A stretch of DNA of 64,000 nt, from the NCBI RefSeq assembly GCF_006494775.1, contig NZ_CP041146.1, positions 5,822,501 to 5,886,500 of the forward strand, written 5' to 3'. This stretch comes from Nocardioides humi (GTDB lineage: Bacteria > Actinomycetota > Actinomycetes > Propionibacteriales > Nocardioidaceae). The notes under the pieces were generated by a model, which worked only from the letters and a program-made list of their open reading frames with translations, did no database searches and had not been told where the DNA came from. The position numbers were made by a program, and so were the translations under genes. Below are positions 46,873-55,942 of the stretch, piece after piece. Within the stretch, counting starts at the first letter, position 1, and every line of letters starts with the position of its first letter.

Positions 46873-47035
46873 ATGATTGATTCCAAGGGATCGTGCCAGC
46901 GAGCGGCGCTCAACGCGTGCGATGGCAAGGCGCCGATGCGAAGGCATACCGGGTCGTCTGTCGAGCGTCGGCAACGCCGCCAGCGTGCGTGGTGAGCGTC
47001 GCGGAGCGTGTGAGACCTTGGAATCAATCATCTAG
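46869..47035. repeat. Inverted-repeat element, copy 2 of a dispersed structured family
   Basis: Perfect 20-bp terminal inverted repeats (CTAGATGATTGATTCCAAGG and its complement at 47016-47035) enclose a 127-bp interior with a further 10-bp stem (46903-46912 with 46993-47002). The centre 46925-46978 is closely similar, in reverse complement, to 41577-41629 in copy 1, while the arms are unrelated. The arms are AT-richer than their surroundings. CTAG at both ends could be a 4-bp target duplication. The left end includes the mltG stop codon; the right end touches the aroE ribosome site. Confidence 0.75.
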
Positions 47036-47045
47036 GAGACGCCCG

Positions 47046-47866
47046 ATGATCACCCCCGCCCGTCTCCGCTTCGGTGTCGTCGGCGACCCGATCGCGCACT
47101 CGCTGTCGCCCGCCCTCCACCGCGCCGGGTACGACGCCGCGCGGGTCTACGCCCGCTACGACGCCGTCCAGGTGCCGGCCGGAGGCCTGCGGGCCTTCGT
47201 CGCCGACCTGCTGCCGGTGTGGCGCGGGCTGTCCGTCACAGCCCCGCTCAAGCGCGAGGCGCTGGAGCTGGCGACCCGGGTGAGCGAGCGGGCGATCCGG
47301 GCGGGCGGCGCGAACACCCTCGTGCGCACCGACGACGGCTGGGAGGCCGACAACACCGACCTGCCCGGCGCCGTGGCCGCCATCCGGGAGCGGTACGACG
47401 GTCCGGTGCGCGCCGCGACCATCCTCGGCGCCGGTGCGACCGCCGCCTCGACCGGTCTCGCGCTGGCCGAGCTCGGCGCGCGCACCCTCCGCCTGCTGGC
47501 CCGCGACCCGTCCCGGGCCGAGGCGACGGCCGAGGTGCTCCGGCGCGTCGAGGGGGTCGTCGTCGACGTACTGCCGCTCGAGAGCTCGGCGGTCGTCGGC
47601 GAGGTGGTGGTCTCGACCGTCCCGGCAGCCGCCCAGACCGAGGCGCTCGTCGCCGCCACCCGGGACGCCGCGGTGCTGTTCGAGGTCGTCTACGACCCGT
47701 GGCCGACCCGGCTCGCCGCGGCTGCCGCGGGCGGGGGCAGACGCTGGTGTCCGGGCTCGACCTGCTCGTGCACCAGGCGGTGCTCCAGTTCGCCATGTTC
47801 ACTGGTCACGACGGGCCACTGGACGCCATGCGTGCGGCCGGTGAGGCCGCGCTCGCGGCTCGATAG
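47046..47866 (+). CDS. aroE: Shikimate dehydrogenase, frame interrupted near 47735
   Basis: The protein has [20 protein letters not shown] at the start with the shikimate-binding Ser residues, [12 protein letters not shown] with the catalytic Lys, [20 protein letters not shown] and the Rossmann loop [11 protein letters not shown]. After ...LAAAAAGGG the frame must shift to continue [20 protein letters not shown] and end at 47866; one lost G in the run at about 47734-47738 explains it. The enzyme reduces 3-dehydroshikimate with NADPH. ATG at 47046 follows AGGAG. Confidence 0.92.
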
Positions 47867-47875
47867 CCTCCCCGC

Positions 47876-48577
47876 ATGCACGTCCTCCCCGCCCTGGCCT
47901 GCGCCCTCCTCGGCGCCCTCGGCGGGCTCCTCGTCCCGTTCCTGATCGCGCAGTGCCCCGAGCCCGACCACGACCCGGCCGAGGACCCCGAGGACTATCC
48001 GGACCACGTGCCCTTCGCGGAGCTGGCCGCCCGCCCCGGCCTGCGTGCGAAGGCGGTCGTCGCGTGCGCGCTGGCGGCCGGCGTGCTCGGGCTGGTGGTC
48101 GGGTGGGGCTGGGGCCTGGTGTGGCTGCTCTACCTCGTCCCCGTGTGCTGCGCGCTGACCGTGATCGACTACGTCACCTGGTACCTCCCCTCCCGGCTGA
48201 TCCGGCCGTCCTGGGCGATCACCGGCGTGCTCGTCGCGGTGGTGGCGGCGATCGTGGCCGAGCCGCGGGTCGCGCTGTGGGGCCTGATCGGCTTCCTGGC
48301 CCTGGGCGGCTACTACGGCCTGATGCGGCTGCTCAGCCCGCGGGCCATGGCCGGCGGAGACGTCCGCCTCGGCGCCCTGCTCGGCATCGCCCTGGGCCCC
48401 TTCGGCTCCGGCGTCCTGCTCGTGTCGGTGCTGGCGGCGGCGGTGCTCGGCGTCCTCGCGATGGTGCCGCTGCGCCGCAGCGGCACCATGATCCGCCGCC
48501 GGGTGCCGTACGGGCCGTTCCTCGTGCTCGGCGCCCTGGTCGCGGTCGTCGTGGGACAGGTGCTGTCGGCAGCCTGA
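47876..48577 (+). CDS. A24-family prepilin peptidase-like membrane protease
   Basis: The 233-residue protein has about seven membrane helices and the two catalytic aspartates of type IV prepilin peptidases, in [13 protein letters not shown] (near residue 99) and [12 protein letters not shown] (near residue 163). The N-terminal Cys-rich methylase domain is absent, as in many actinobacterial forms. It probably processes tad/flp-type pilins encoded elsewhere. TAGCCT (47864-47869), overlapping the aroE stop, ends 6 nt before the ATG. The 167 bases after it hold no gene that I can support. Confidence 0.85.
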   Translation: MHVLPALACALLGALGGLLVPFLIAQCPEPDHDPAEDPEDYPDHVPFAELAARPGLRAKAVVACALAAGVLGLVVGWGWGLVWLLYLVPVCCALTVIDYVTWYLPSRLIRPSWAITGVLVAVVAAIVAEPRVALWGLIGFLALGGYYGLMRLLSPRAMAGGDVRLGALLGIALGPFGSGVLLVSVLAAAVLGVLAMVPLRRSGTMIRRRVPYGPFLVLGALVAVVVGQVLSAA

Positions 48578-48744
48578 GTGGTGCCGACCCGCGCGGTATG
48601 CCGTTGTCATACCCGAGGAGGTCGTGGACGTGCGACCGGAGCTGTGGTCCGGCCGGTGAGAGTGCGGCTCGCCGTCCTGAGGGTCCTGCACACCCGGCGG
48701 GACAGGTCGTCCCTGGCCGAGTGAGGCGTGGGAGACTGGTGCCC

Positions 48745-49923
48745 ATGTTGCGCTGGCTGACTGCGGGGGAGTCCCACGGCCCCTCCCTGGTCGCGATCCT
48801 CGAGGGCCTGCCCGCCCACGTCGAGGTCACGACCGACGACATCTCCGACTCGCTCGCCCGTCGACGCCTCGGCTACGGCCGCGGCGCGCGGATGAAGTTC
48901 GAGGCCGACGAGGTGACCATCACCGGCGGCGTCCGGCACGGACGCACGCAGGGCGGACCGGTGGCCATCCAGGTCGGCAACACGGAGTGGCCCAAGTGGG
49001 AGACCGTGATGGCGGCCGACCCGGTCGACCCGGCGGTGCTGGAGGCGCAGGCCCGCAATGCCGCGCTCACCCGCCCGCGCCCCGGGCACGCCGACCTCGC
49101 GGGCATGCAGAAGTACGACTTCGCCGACGCCCGCCCGGTCCTCGAGCGCGCCTCCGCCCGCGAGACCGCCGCCCGGGTCGCGCTGGGCCGGGTCGCGAGC
49201 AACTTCCTCGAGCAGGCCACCGGCGCCCGGATCGTCAGCCACGTGCTGGAGATCGGCGGGGTGCGCACGCCCTCCCGCGAGCTCCCGGCGCCCGACGACG
49301 TCGTCCGGCTCGACGAGGACCCGGTCCGCTGCCTGGACCCCGACGGCTCCAAGCTGATGGTCGAGCGGATCGACCAGGCCCACAAGGACGGCGACACGCT
49401 CGGCGGCGTCGTCGAGGTCGTCGTCCACGGCCTGCCGCCGGGTCTCGGCTCGCACGTCCACTGGGACCGCCGCCTCGACGCCCGCCTCGCGGGCGCGCTG
49501 ATGGGCATCCAGGCGATCAAGGGGGTCGAGGTCGGCGACGGCTTCGAGCTCGCCGCGACGCCCGGCTCGCTCGCCCACGACGAGATCGTCCCGACCGAGG
49601 AGGGCCTGCGCCGCGTCTCCGGCCGCTCGGGCGGCACCGAGGGCGGGATGACGACCGGCGAGATCCTGCGGGTCCGGGCCGCCATGAAGCCGATCGCCAC
49701 CGTGCCGCGCGCGCTGCGCACCGTCGACCTCGCCACCGGCGAGGAGGCGGTCGCCCACCACCAGCGCTCCGACGTGTGCGCCGTCCCGGCGGCCGGCATC
49801 GTCGCCGAGGCGATGGTGGCGCTCGTGCTGGCCCAGGCCGTGCTGGAGAAGTTCGGCGGCGACTCGGTGCAGGAGACCCGGCGCAACGTGCAGTCCTACC
49901 TCGACACCCTCCGGTTCAGGTGA
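48745..49923 (+). CDS. aroC: Chorismate synthase
   Basis: The 392-residue enzyme has all family signatures: [48 protein letters not shown] with catalytic His, [12 protein letters not shown] and [12 protein letters not shown]. It converts EPSP to chorismate using reduced FMN. A GAGACT box ends 7 nt before the ATG. It opens the tightly overlapping aroC-aroK-aroB-aroQ set. Confidence 0.97.
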   Translation: MLRWLTAGESHGPSLVAILEGLPAHVEVTTDDISDSLARRRLGYGRGARMKFEADEVTITGGVRHGRTQGGPVAIQVGNTEWPKWETVMAADPVDPAVLEAQARNAALTRPRPGHADLAGMQKYDFADARPVLERASARETAARVALGRVASNFLEQATGARIVSHVLEIGGVRTPSRELPAPDDVVRLDEDPVRCLDPDGSKLMVERIDQAHKDGDTLGGVVEVVVHGLPPGLGSHVHWDRRLDARLAGALMGIQAIKGVEVGDGFELAATPGSLAHDEIVPTEEGLRRVSGRSGGTEGGMTTGEILRVRAAMKPIATVPRALRTVDLATGEEAVAHHQRSDVCAVPAAGIVAEAMVALVLAQAVLEKFGGDSVQETRRNVQSYLDTLRFR

Positions 49924-50456
49924 CCGGACCGCGCGCCGTCCTCGTCGGCACGATGGGTGCCGGGAAGACGACCGTCGGCCGGCTGGTGGCGGACCGGCTC
50001 GGCGTCGGCTTCGCCGACAGCGACGAGCTGGTCGAGGCCGAGGCCGGCAAGGCCGTCCAGGACATCTTCGTCGAGGACGGCGAGGCCGCCTTCCGGGCCC
50101 TCGAGCGCGACACCGTCGCCCGGACCCTCGCGCAGCACGACGGCGTGCTCTCGCTCGGCGGCGGCGCGGTCCTCGACCCGGCCACCCGGGCGCTGCTGGC
50201 CGACCACGCGGTGGTGTTCCTCCGCGTCGGTCTCGCCGACGCCGTCAAGCGGGTCGGCCTCGGCACCGGCCGCCCGCTCCTGCTCGGCAACGTCCGTGCC
50301 CGGGTCAAGCAGCTCCTCGACGAGCGCACCCCGGTCTACGAGGGCCTGGCCCGCGTCGTCGTCGAGACCGACGGCCGCGAGCCCGAGGAGATCGCCGCCG
50401 AGATCGTCGCCGCCGTCACCGCCACCACCGCCGCCACCACCGAGGAGGAGTCGTGA
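49920..50456 (+). CDS. aroK: Shikimate kinase
   Basis: The 178-residue kinase has Walker [14 protein letters not shown], the shikimate-binding [24 protein letters not shown] and the lid TGRPLLLGN. It phosphorylates shikimate at the 3-hydroxyl. Its GTG overlaps the aroC stop (GTGA). Confidence 0.95.
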   Translation: MTGPRAVLVGTMGAGKTTVGRLVADRLGVGFADSDELVEAEAGKAVQDIFVEDGEAAFRALERDTVARTLAQHDGVLSLGGGAVLDPATRALLADHAVVFLRVGLADAVKRVGLGTGRPLLLGNVRARVKQLLDERTPVYEGLARVVVETDGREPEEIAAEIVAAVTATTAATTEEES

Positions 50457-51553
50457 GCACGCCCACCACCATCCGCGTGGCCACCGCCTCGCCGTACGAC
50501 GTCGTGGTCGGCCACGGCGTCCTCGACCGGCTCCGCGGCCTGCTCCCGACGGGCGCGCAGCGGGTCGCGATCATCACGCCGGAGTCGCTGGAGGACCTGC
50601 TCGACCCGTTCGCGGAGCTGCTGGCCGACCTCGAGGTCGTCGTCCTGCAGGTCCCCGACGGCGAGGAGGCGAAGGACTGGGAGGTCGCCGCCGCGTGCTG
50701 GGAGCAGCTCGGCGAGGAGGGCTTCACCCGCTCCGACGCCGTGGTGACCCTCGGCGGCGGGGCCACCACCGACCTCGGCGGCTTCGTGGCCGCCACCTGG
50801 CTGCGCGGCGTCGCGGTCGTGCACGTCCCCACCACGGTGCTCGCCATGGTCGACGCCGCCGTCGGCGGCAAGACCGGCGTCAACACCCCCGCCGGCAAGA
50901 ACCTGGTCGGCTCCTTCCACGAGCCCGCCGGCGTGCTGTGCGACCTGGCGCTGCTCGCCACCCTGCCGCGCGCCGAGGTGGTCGCCGGGCTCGGCGAGGT
51001 CGTCAAGTGCGGCTTCATCGCCGACCCGCGGATCCTGGAGCTCGTCGAGACCACCGACCCGGCGTCGCTCACGCCCGACTCGCCCGTGCTGCGGGAGCTG
51101 GTCGAGCGCGCGATCGCGGTCAAGGCCGAGGTCGTCGCCGGCGACCTCAAGGAGACCGGCGGCGTCGACGGCCACCCCGGCCGTGAGGTCCTCAACTACG
51201 GCCACACGCTGGCCCACGCGATCGAGAGGGCGACCGACTACTCCATCCGCCACGGCGAGGCCGTCGCCATCGGCTGCGTGTACGTCGCCGAGCTGGCCGC
51301 CCGCGCGCAGGGGCTCCCGCGCGACCTCGTCGAGCGGCACCGCGCGGCGTTCGGCCGGGTCGGCCTGCCCACGACCTGGGACGGCGCCGACTTCGCGACC
51401 CTGCTCGCGACCATGCGCGTGGACAAGAAGGCCCGCGGCAACCAGCTGCGGTTCGTCGTACTCGAGGACCTGGCGAGGCCCGTCGTGCTCGCCGGCCCCT
51501 CCGAGGACGACCTGCGCGCGGCGTACGCCGCCCTGGCGGGAGGCGCGTCGTGA
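50453..51553 (+). CDS. aroB: 3-dehydroquinate synthase
   Basis: The 366-residue protein has the NAD-binding LGGGATTDLGGFVAATWLRG, PTTVLAMVDAAVGGKTGVN and the zinc ligands in REVLNYGHTLAHAIE and HGEAVAIG. It closes DAHP to dehydroquinate. Its GTG overlaps the aroK stop, and aroK's last codons supply the GAGGAG ribosome site. Confidence 0.96.
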   Translation: MSTPTTIRVATASPYDVVVGHGVLDRLRGLLPTGAQRVAIITPESLEDLLDPFAELLADLEVVVLQVPDGEEAKDWEVAAACWEQLGEEGFTRSDAVVTLGGGATTDLGGFVAATWLRGVAVVHVPTTVLAMVDAAVGGKTGVNTPAGKNLVGSFHEPAGVLCDLALLATLPRAEVVAGLGEVVKCGFIADPRILELVETTDPASLTPDSPVLRELVERAIAVKAEVVAGDLKETGGVDGHPGREVLNYGHTLAHAIERATDYSIRHGEAVAIGCVYVAELAARAQGLPRDLVERHRAAFGRVGLPTTWDGADFATLLATMRVDKKARGNQLRFVVLEDLARPVVLAGPSEDDLRAAYAALAGGAS

Positions 51554-51996
51554 GCAGGCCGGACGTCCACGTCCTCAACGGGCCCAACCTGGGACGACTG
51601 GGCCGACGGCAGCCGGAGATCTACGGCACCACCACCCACGACGACCTCGACAGGCTGCTCCGCGGCTGGGGGAGCGACCTCGGCCTGAGGGTCCACTTCT
51701 CGCAGACCAACCACGAGGGCGAGCTGCTCGACTGGCTCAACCGCGCGGCCGACCTCGAGTGGCCGGTCGTCCTCAACGCTGGCGCCTGGACCCACTACTC
51801 CTACGCGCTCTACGACGCCTGCGCGCAGCTGACCGCCCCGCTCGTCGAGGTGCACATCAGCGCCCCCTCGCAGCGCGCCGAGGAGTTCCGGCACACCTCG
51901 GTGGTCACGCCGCACGCGGCGAAGGTGATCGAGGGCGAGGGCATCGACGGCTACCGCCAGGCGCTCGAATTCATCGCAGGACAGGGCGCCCAGTAG
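51550..51996 (+). CDS. aroQ: Type II 3-dehydroquinate dehydratase
   Basis: The 148-residue enzyme has VLNGPNLGRLGRRQPEIYG with the catalytic loop Arg and Tyr, FSQTNHEGELLDWL, NAGAWTHYSYALYDA and EVHISAPSQRAEEFRHTS. It dehydrates dehydroquinate to dehydroshikimate, which AroE upstream uses. It overlaps aroB as GTGA and is the last aro gene. Confidence 0.95.
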   Translation: MSRPDVHVLNGPNLGRLGRRQPEIYGTTTHDDLDRLLRGWGSDLGLRVHFSQTNHEGELLDWLNRAADLEWPVVLNAGAWTHYSYALYDACAQLTAPLVEVHISAPSQRAEEFRHTSVVTPHAAKVIEGEGIDGYRQALEFIAGQGAQ

Positions 51997-52067
51997 ACTT
52001 CTCCGCTGGCCCTGTGTCGACTCCTGGGGCCTCCCTGATCTTGGACATCTGCAAAGAAGGCTGACGC

Positions 52068-52634
52068 ATGGCAACCACGAACGACCTCAAGAACGGCATG
52101 GTTCTCAACCTGGAGGGTCAGCTCTGGCAGGTGGTGGAGTTCCAGCACGTGAAGCCCGGCAAGGGTCCCGCATTCGTCCGCACCAAGCTCAAGCACGTCG
52201 AGTCGGGCAAGAACGTCGACAAGACCTTCAACGCCGGCACCAAGGTCGAGACCGCCACCGTCGACCGCCGCTCGTTCCAGTACCTCTACAACGACGGCAC
52301 CAACTTCGTCTTCATGGACACCCAGGACTACGACCAGGTCGAGGTCGAGCCGGCCATCCTCGGCGACGCGGCCGGCTTCCTGCTGGAGAACCAGGACGTC
52401 ATCCTGGCCACCAACGAGGGCCGCGTGCTCTTCGTCGAGATGCCCGCCTCGGTCGAGCTCCTCGTCTCCTACACCGAGCCTGGCGTCGTCGGCGACTCCG
52501 CCACCGGCCGCACCAAGCCCGCCACCCTCGAGACCGGCGCCGAGATCCAGGTGCCGCTGTTCATCGAGCAGGGCGAGAAGATCAAGGTCGACACCCGCGA
52601 CGGCGGCTCCTACCTCTCGCGCGTCAAGGGCTGA
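52068..52634 (+). CDS. efp: Elongation factor P
   Basis: The 188-residue protein has the KOW-like domain I with the tip loop KPGKGPA (Lys32), then two OB domains ([21 protein letters not shown]). EF-P rescues ribosomes stalled at polyproline stretches, which are present in this window (for example the gene at 54625). No EpmA/EpmB-type modification genes are nearby. AAGAAGG precedes the ATG. Confidence 0.97.
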   Translation: MATTNDLKNGMVLNLEGQLWQVVEFQHVKPGKGPAFVRTKLKHVESGKNVDKTFNAGTKVETATVDRRSFQYLYNDGTNFVFMDTQDYDQVEVEPAILGDAAGFLLENQDVILATNEGRVLFVEMPASVELLVSYTEPGVVGDSATGRTKPATLETGAEIQVPLFIEQGEKIKVDTRDGGSYLSRVKG

Positions 52635-52641
52635 GCCGGCG

Positions 52642-53055
52642 TTGGTCTCAGGAGCCCGCACCAAGGCGCGCAAGCGCGCCCTCGACGTCCTGTACGCCGC
52701 CGACCTGCGCGGCGAGACGGGCGTCGAGGCACTCGACCGGGTCGCCGCCGAGGGCGAGGCCCCGGCGAACCCCTACACCGCCGTGCTGGTGCGCGGCGTC
52801 ACCGAGCGCCGCGACCGGATCGACGAGGTGCTCGAGGAGTTCTCCACCGACTGGAGCCTGGCCCGGATGCCCGCCGTCGATCGCAACGTGCTGCGCATCG
52901 GCGTCTGGGAGCTGCTCTGGGCCGACGACGTGCCCGACACCGTCGCCGTCACCGAGGCGATGGGCCTGGTGCGCGAGCTCTCCACCGACGAGTCGCCCGC
53001 CTTCGTCAACGGCGTCCTCGGCGCGATCCAGCGCAGGAAAACCACGCTGGTCTGA
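52642..53055 (+). CDS. nusB: Transcription antitermination factor NusB
   Basis: The 137-residue all-helical protein has GARTKARKRALDVLYAADLRG, the boxA-RNA-binding basic N-terminus, and LRIGVWELLWADDVPDTVAVTEAMGLVRE with the NusE contact region. It supports rRNA antitermination. The start appears to be TTG at 52642, 7 nt after the efp stop; no ATG or GTG in frame fits better. Confidence 0.93.
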   Translation: MVSGARTKARKRALDVLYAADLRGETGVEALDRVAAEGEAPANPYTAVLVRGVTERRDRIDEVLEEFSTDWSLARMPAVDRNVLRIGVWELLWADDVPDTVAVTEAMGLVRELSTDESPAFVNGVLGAIQRRKTTLV

Positions 53056-53068
53056 CCAGTTGACCAGT

Positions 53069-53097
53069 CGCGGTTTGTGCCCAAACCGCGTAGTTTT
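53069..53097 (+). terminator. Intrinsic terminator after nusB
   Basis: A perfect 9-bp stem CGCGGTTTG/CAAACCGCG (53069-53077 with 53082-53090), 4-nt loop, then TAGTTTT. It lies 13 nt after the nusB stop and has the clearest T tract in the window. Confidence 0.85.
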
Positions 53098-53190
53098 CAC
53101 CCTCGGACGTGCGGTCTCTGCCCAATCGACGACCTCACGGACGCCTGCGGGGCTCTGGCCCGCCGTTGCCGGGTGTGCCACTGTGGCGCC

Positions 53191-54570
53191 ATGACAGGCC
53201 AGCTGGAAGCCGACGTCGTCGTCATCGGACTCGGGCCCGGCGGTGAGCATCTCGCCGCCTCGCTGTCCCGGGCCGGACTGTCCGTGGTCGGGGTGGACCG
53301 CCGCCTGGTCGGCGGCGAGTGCCCGTACTTCGGGTGCATCCCGTCGAAGATGATGATCCGCGCCGCCGACGCGCTCGCCGAGGCGCGGCGGGTGCCGTCC
53401 TTGGGCGGTACGACGGAGGTCCGGCCGGACTGGACGACCGTCGCGGACCGGATCCGCGACGAGGCCACCGACGACTGGGACGACCGGGTCGCCGTGGAGC
53501 GGCTGGAGAAGGCCGGTGTCCGGTTCGTCCGCGGGCACGGGCGCCTTGCCGGCCCCGGCCGGGTCACGGTGGCCACCGACGACGGCGAGGTCGCGGTGAC
53601 CGTACGACGCGGGGTGGTGCTCAACACCGGCACCGAGCCCGCCGTCCCGCCGATCGACGGGCTGGCCGACACGCCGTACTGGACGAACCGGGACGCGGTC
53701 CGGCTCCGCGAGCTGCCCACCAGCCTGGTGGTGCTCGGCGGCGGCGCGATCGGCTGCGAGCTGGCCCAGGCGTTCTCCCGGTTCGGGGTCGAGGTCACGA
53801 TCGTCGAGGCGGGGGAGCGGATCCTCGGGCCGGAGGAGCCGGAGGCCAGCGGGGTCGTCGCGGCGGCGCTGGGCGCCGAGGGCATCGCGGTGCGCGCCGG
53901 TGTGGGCGTGACGTCGGTCGCGCACGACGGCGCCTTCCGGATCGGGCTCGCCGACGGGACCTCGGTCGCCGCCCAGGCGCTGCTCGTCGCCGCCGGCCGG
54001 CGTACCAACCTCGGCGATGTCGGGCTGGACACGGTCGGGCTCGACCCGGGCATGCGGACGATCGACGTCGACGAGCGGATGCGGGCGGCCGGCGTCGACG
54101 GGCTCTGGGCGATCGGCGACATCACCGGCAAAGGCGCGTTCACGCACATGTCGATGTACCAGGCGAACGTCGCGATCCGCGACCTGACCGGCGAGGACGG
54201 CCCGTGGGCCGACTACCGCGCCGTGTCCCGGGCGACCTTCACCGACCCCGAGGTCGGCTCGGTCGGGCTCACCGAGGACCAGGCCCGCAAGGCCGGCCTG
54301 CGGGTCGGGGTCGGGGTGGCGCCGCTGCCGGAGTCCAGCCGCGGCTGGATCCACCAGGCCGGCAACGACGGTCTGATCAAGGTCGTGGCCGACCTCGACC
54401 GGGGGGTGCTGGTCGGCGCGACCGCCGTCGGACCCGCGGGCGGAGAGATCATCGGGATGCTGGTGACCGCCGTCCATGCCGAGGTCCCGCTCGCCACGCT
54501 GCGGGGGATGCACTTCGCGTACCCCACCTTCCACCGCGCCATCGAGACCGCGCTGGCCGACGTGTCGTGA
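53191..54570 (+). CDS. Pyridine nucleotide-disulfide oxidoreductase (mercuric reductase/lipoamide dehydrogenase-like)
   Basis: The 459-residue flavoprotein has an FAD loop VVVIGLGPGGEHLAASLSRAG, the redox-active disulfide CPYFGCIPSK near residue 46, a central NAD(P) loop LVVLGGGAIGCELAQAF, ATGD-like LWAIGDITGKGAFTH, and the C-terminal dimerisation domain with HFAYPTFHRAIE supplying the active-site His-Glu pair. It lacks an N-terminal heavy-metal domain, and no merR or pyruvate-dehydrogenase genes are near, so the disulfide substrate is not known. Confidence 0.85.
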   Translation: MTGQLEADVVVIGLGPGGEHLAASLSRAGLSVVGVDRRLVGGECPYFGCIPSKMMIRAADALAEARRVPSLGGTTEVRPDWTTVADRIRDEATDDWDDRVAVERLEKAGVRFVRGHGRLAGPGRVTVATDDGEVAVTVRRGVVLNTGTEPAVPPIDGLADTPYWTNRDAVRLRELPTSLVVLGGGAIGCELAQAFSRFGVEVTIVEAGERILGPEEPEASGVVAAALGAEGIAVRAGVGVTSVAHDGAFRIGLADGTSVAAQALLVAAGRRTNLGDVGLDTVGLDPGMRTIDVDERMRAAGVDGLWAIGDITGKGAFTHMSMYQANVAIRDLTGEDGPWADYRAVSRATFTDPEVGSVGLTEDQARKAGLRVGVGVAPLPESSRGWIHQAGNDGLIKVVADLDRGVLVGATAVGPAGGEIIGMLVTAVHAEVPLATLRGMHFAYPTFHRAIETALADVS

Positions 54571-54624
54571 CCCACCTGCTCGGGTAGGTTGGCGCGCGAG
54601 GCGCTACCTAGCTCGGAGGTACCC

Positions 54625-55890
54625 GTGAGTCACTCCTCGACCGACCCGTTGTTCGACCCGCTGCCCGATCCGGGCAGTGACCGGCCCGCTCCGGAGTCGG
54701 TCGCGCCGCCCCCGGCCGACGAGCACACGGCCATCCGGGGGATGCACGCCGCCGATCCGGCTCCCGCCGCGCCACCCCCGGTCGGCCCGCCGCCGAGTGG
54801 GCCGCCCCCGAGCGCTCCACCGCCCACCGCGCCGCCTCCGGTCGCGGCCCCGCCCTCCCCACCGAGCGCCCCGCCGCCCGCCGTACCGCCGACGGCACCT
54901 CCCACCGCGCCTCCTGCCGCGCCTCCGACGGCTCCTCCCGTGGAGCCCCGGCGGTTCATGACCGCGACCGACTTCCTCGACCGCCGCGACAGCGATCCCA
55001 CCCTCGGGCCCGCGACGTGGGGCTGGCGGGGCCGGGTACGCCGCTGGACCGGCGGCCTGGTCAAGCCCGCGATGGGTGCGAAGGAGCGGGCCTACGAGGC
55101 CGACCGCGCCGCGATCCAGAAGGACTTCGACGGGCCCCGCACCATCGCCTTCGTCAATCCCAAGGGCGGCGCCGCGAAGACCACCGGTGTCCTCGCCGCC
55201 GGGTTCACCTTCGGCACCGTGCGCGGCGGCGGCGTGGTCGCGTGGGACAACAACGAGACCCGGGGCACCCTCGGGATCCGCGGCACCCGCAGCACGCACC
55301 GCAACACCACCCGCGAGCTGCTGGAGGACTTGGGCCGGTTCAAGGACGTCTACCAGTCCCGGATCGGCGACCTCGGCGCCTTCGTCCGTTCCCAGGGCGA
55401 CGCCCACTTCGACGTCCTCGCCTCCGACGAGCGCCCCGACGTCACCGGCGTCATCCACGCCACCGACTTCGCGGAGGTCCACTCCCTCCTCGAGCGGTTC
55501 TACCGGGTCATCCTGGTCGACACCGGCAACAACCTGCGCGCCGAGAACTGGCTCGCCGCCGCCGGCGCCGCCGACCTCCTCGTCGTGACCAGCACGGTCC
55601 GCGAGGACACCGGCTACAGCGGCCTGTGGATGCTCGACGCCCTCCAGGACGCCGGCCACGAGAACCTCAAGTACAAGACCATCACCGTCCTCTCCGACCC
55701 CAGCCCGAAGGTCGACGAGGCGCTCGCCCGCGACCTGGTGCAGGTCTACGAGCAGCGCACCCGCGGCGTCTACCGGGTGCCCTACGATCCGGCGCTCGTC
55801 TCCGGCTCGGTCGTGCCGTACGCACAGCTGTCCGAGGAGACCCGGATGTCCTGGCTGCGGGCGTGCGCGGCCATGGCGGCTGCGCTGTAG
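54625..55890 (+). CDS. ParA/MinD-like ATPase with proline-rich N-terminus (EspI-like layout)
   Basis: The first 105 or so residues of 421 are disordered and Pro/Ala-rich with repeated APPP and GPPP units. A P-loop ATPase domain follows with the deviant Walker A VNPKGGAAKTT near residue 175, VVAWDNNETRGTLGIR, and VILVDTGNNLRAENW (Walker B). The layout resembles mycobacterial EspI-type proteins of type VII secretion, but no ESX genes are present, so a role in polar or secretion-linked positioning is only a guess. GGAGGT precedes the GTG. Confidence 0.8.
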   Translation: MSHSSTDPLFDPLPDPGSDRPAPESVAPPPADEHTAIRGMHAADPAPAAPPPVGPPPSGPPPSAPPPTAPPPVAAPPSPPSAPPPAVPPTAPPTAPPAAPPTAPPVEPRRFMTATDFLDRRDSDPTLGPATWGWRGRVRRWTGGLVKPAMGAKERAYEADRAAIQKDFDGPRTIAFVNPKGGAAKTTGVLAAGFTFGTVRGGGVVAWDNNETRGTLGIRGTRSTHRNTTRELLEDLGRFKDVYQSRIGDLGAFVRSQGDAHFDVLASDERPDVTGVIHATDFAEVHSLLERFYRVILVDTGNNLRAENWLAAAGAADLLVVTSTVREDTGYSGLWMLDALQDAGHENLKYKTITVLSDPSPKVDEALARDLVQVYEQRTRGVYRVPYDPALVSGSVVPYAQLSEETRMSWLRACAAMAAAL

Positions 55891-55942
55891 CTGCGGCGAA
55901 AATCGGTGGGGCGCGCGGCCGGGCGTTCCGTAGGCTCCGCCC

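Noticed and set aside
48578..48744. A small gene between the prepilin peptidase and aroC
   Set aside because: Short frames exist and GAGGAGG occurs at about 48614, but the encoded peptides have no coding character; only a weak 6-bp hairpin near 48595-48615 is visible.
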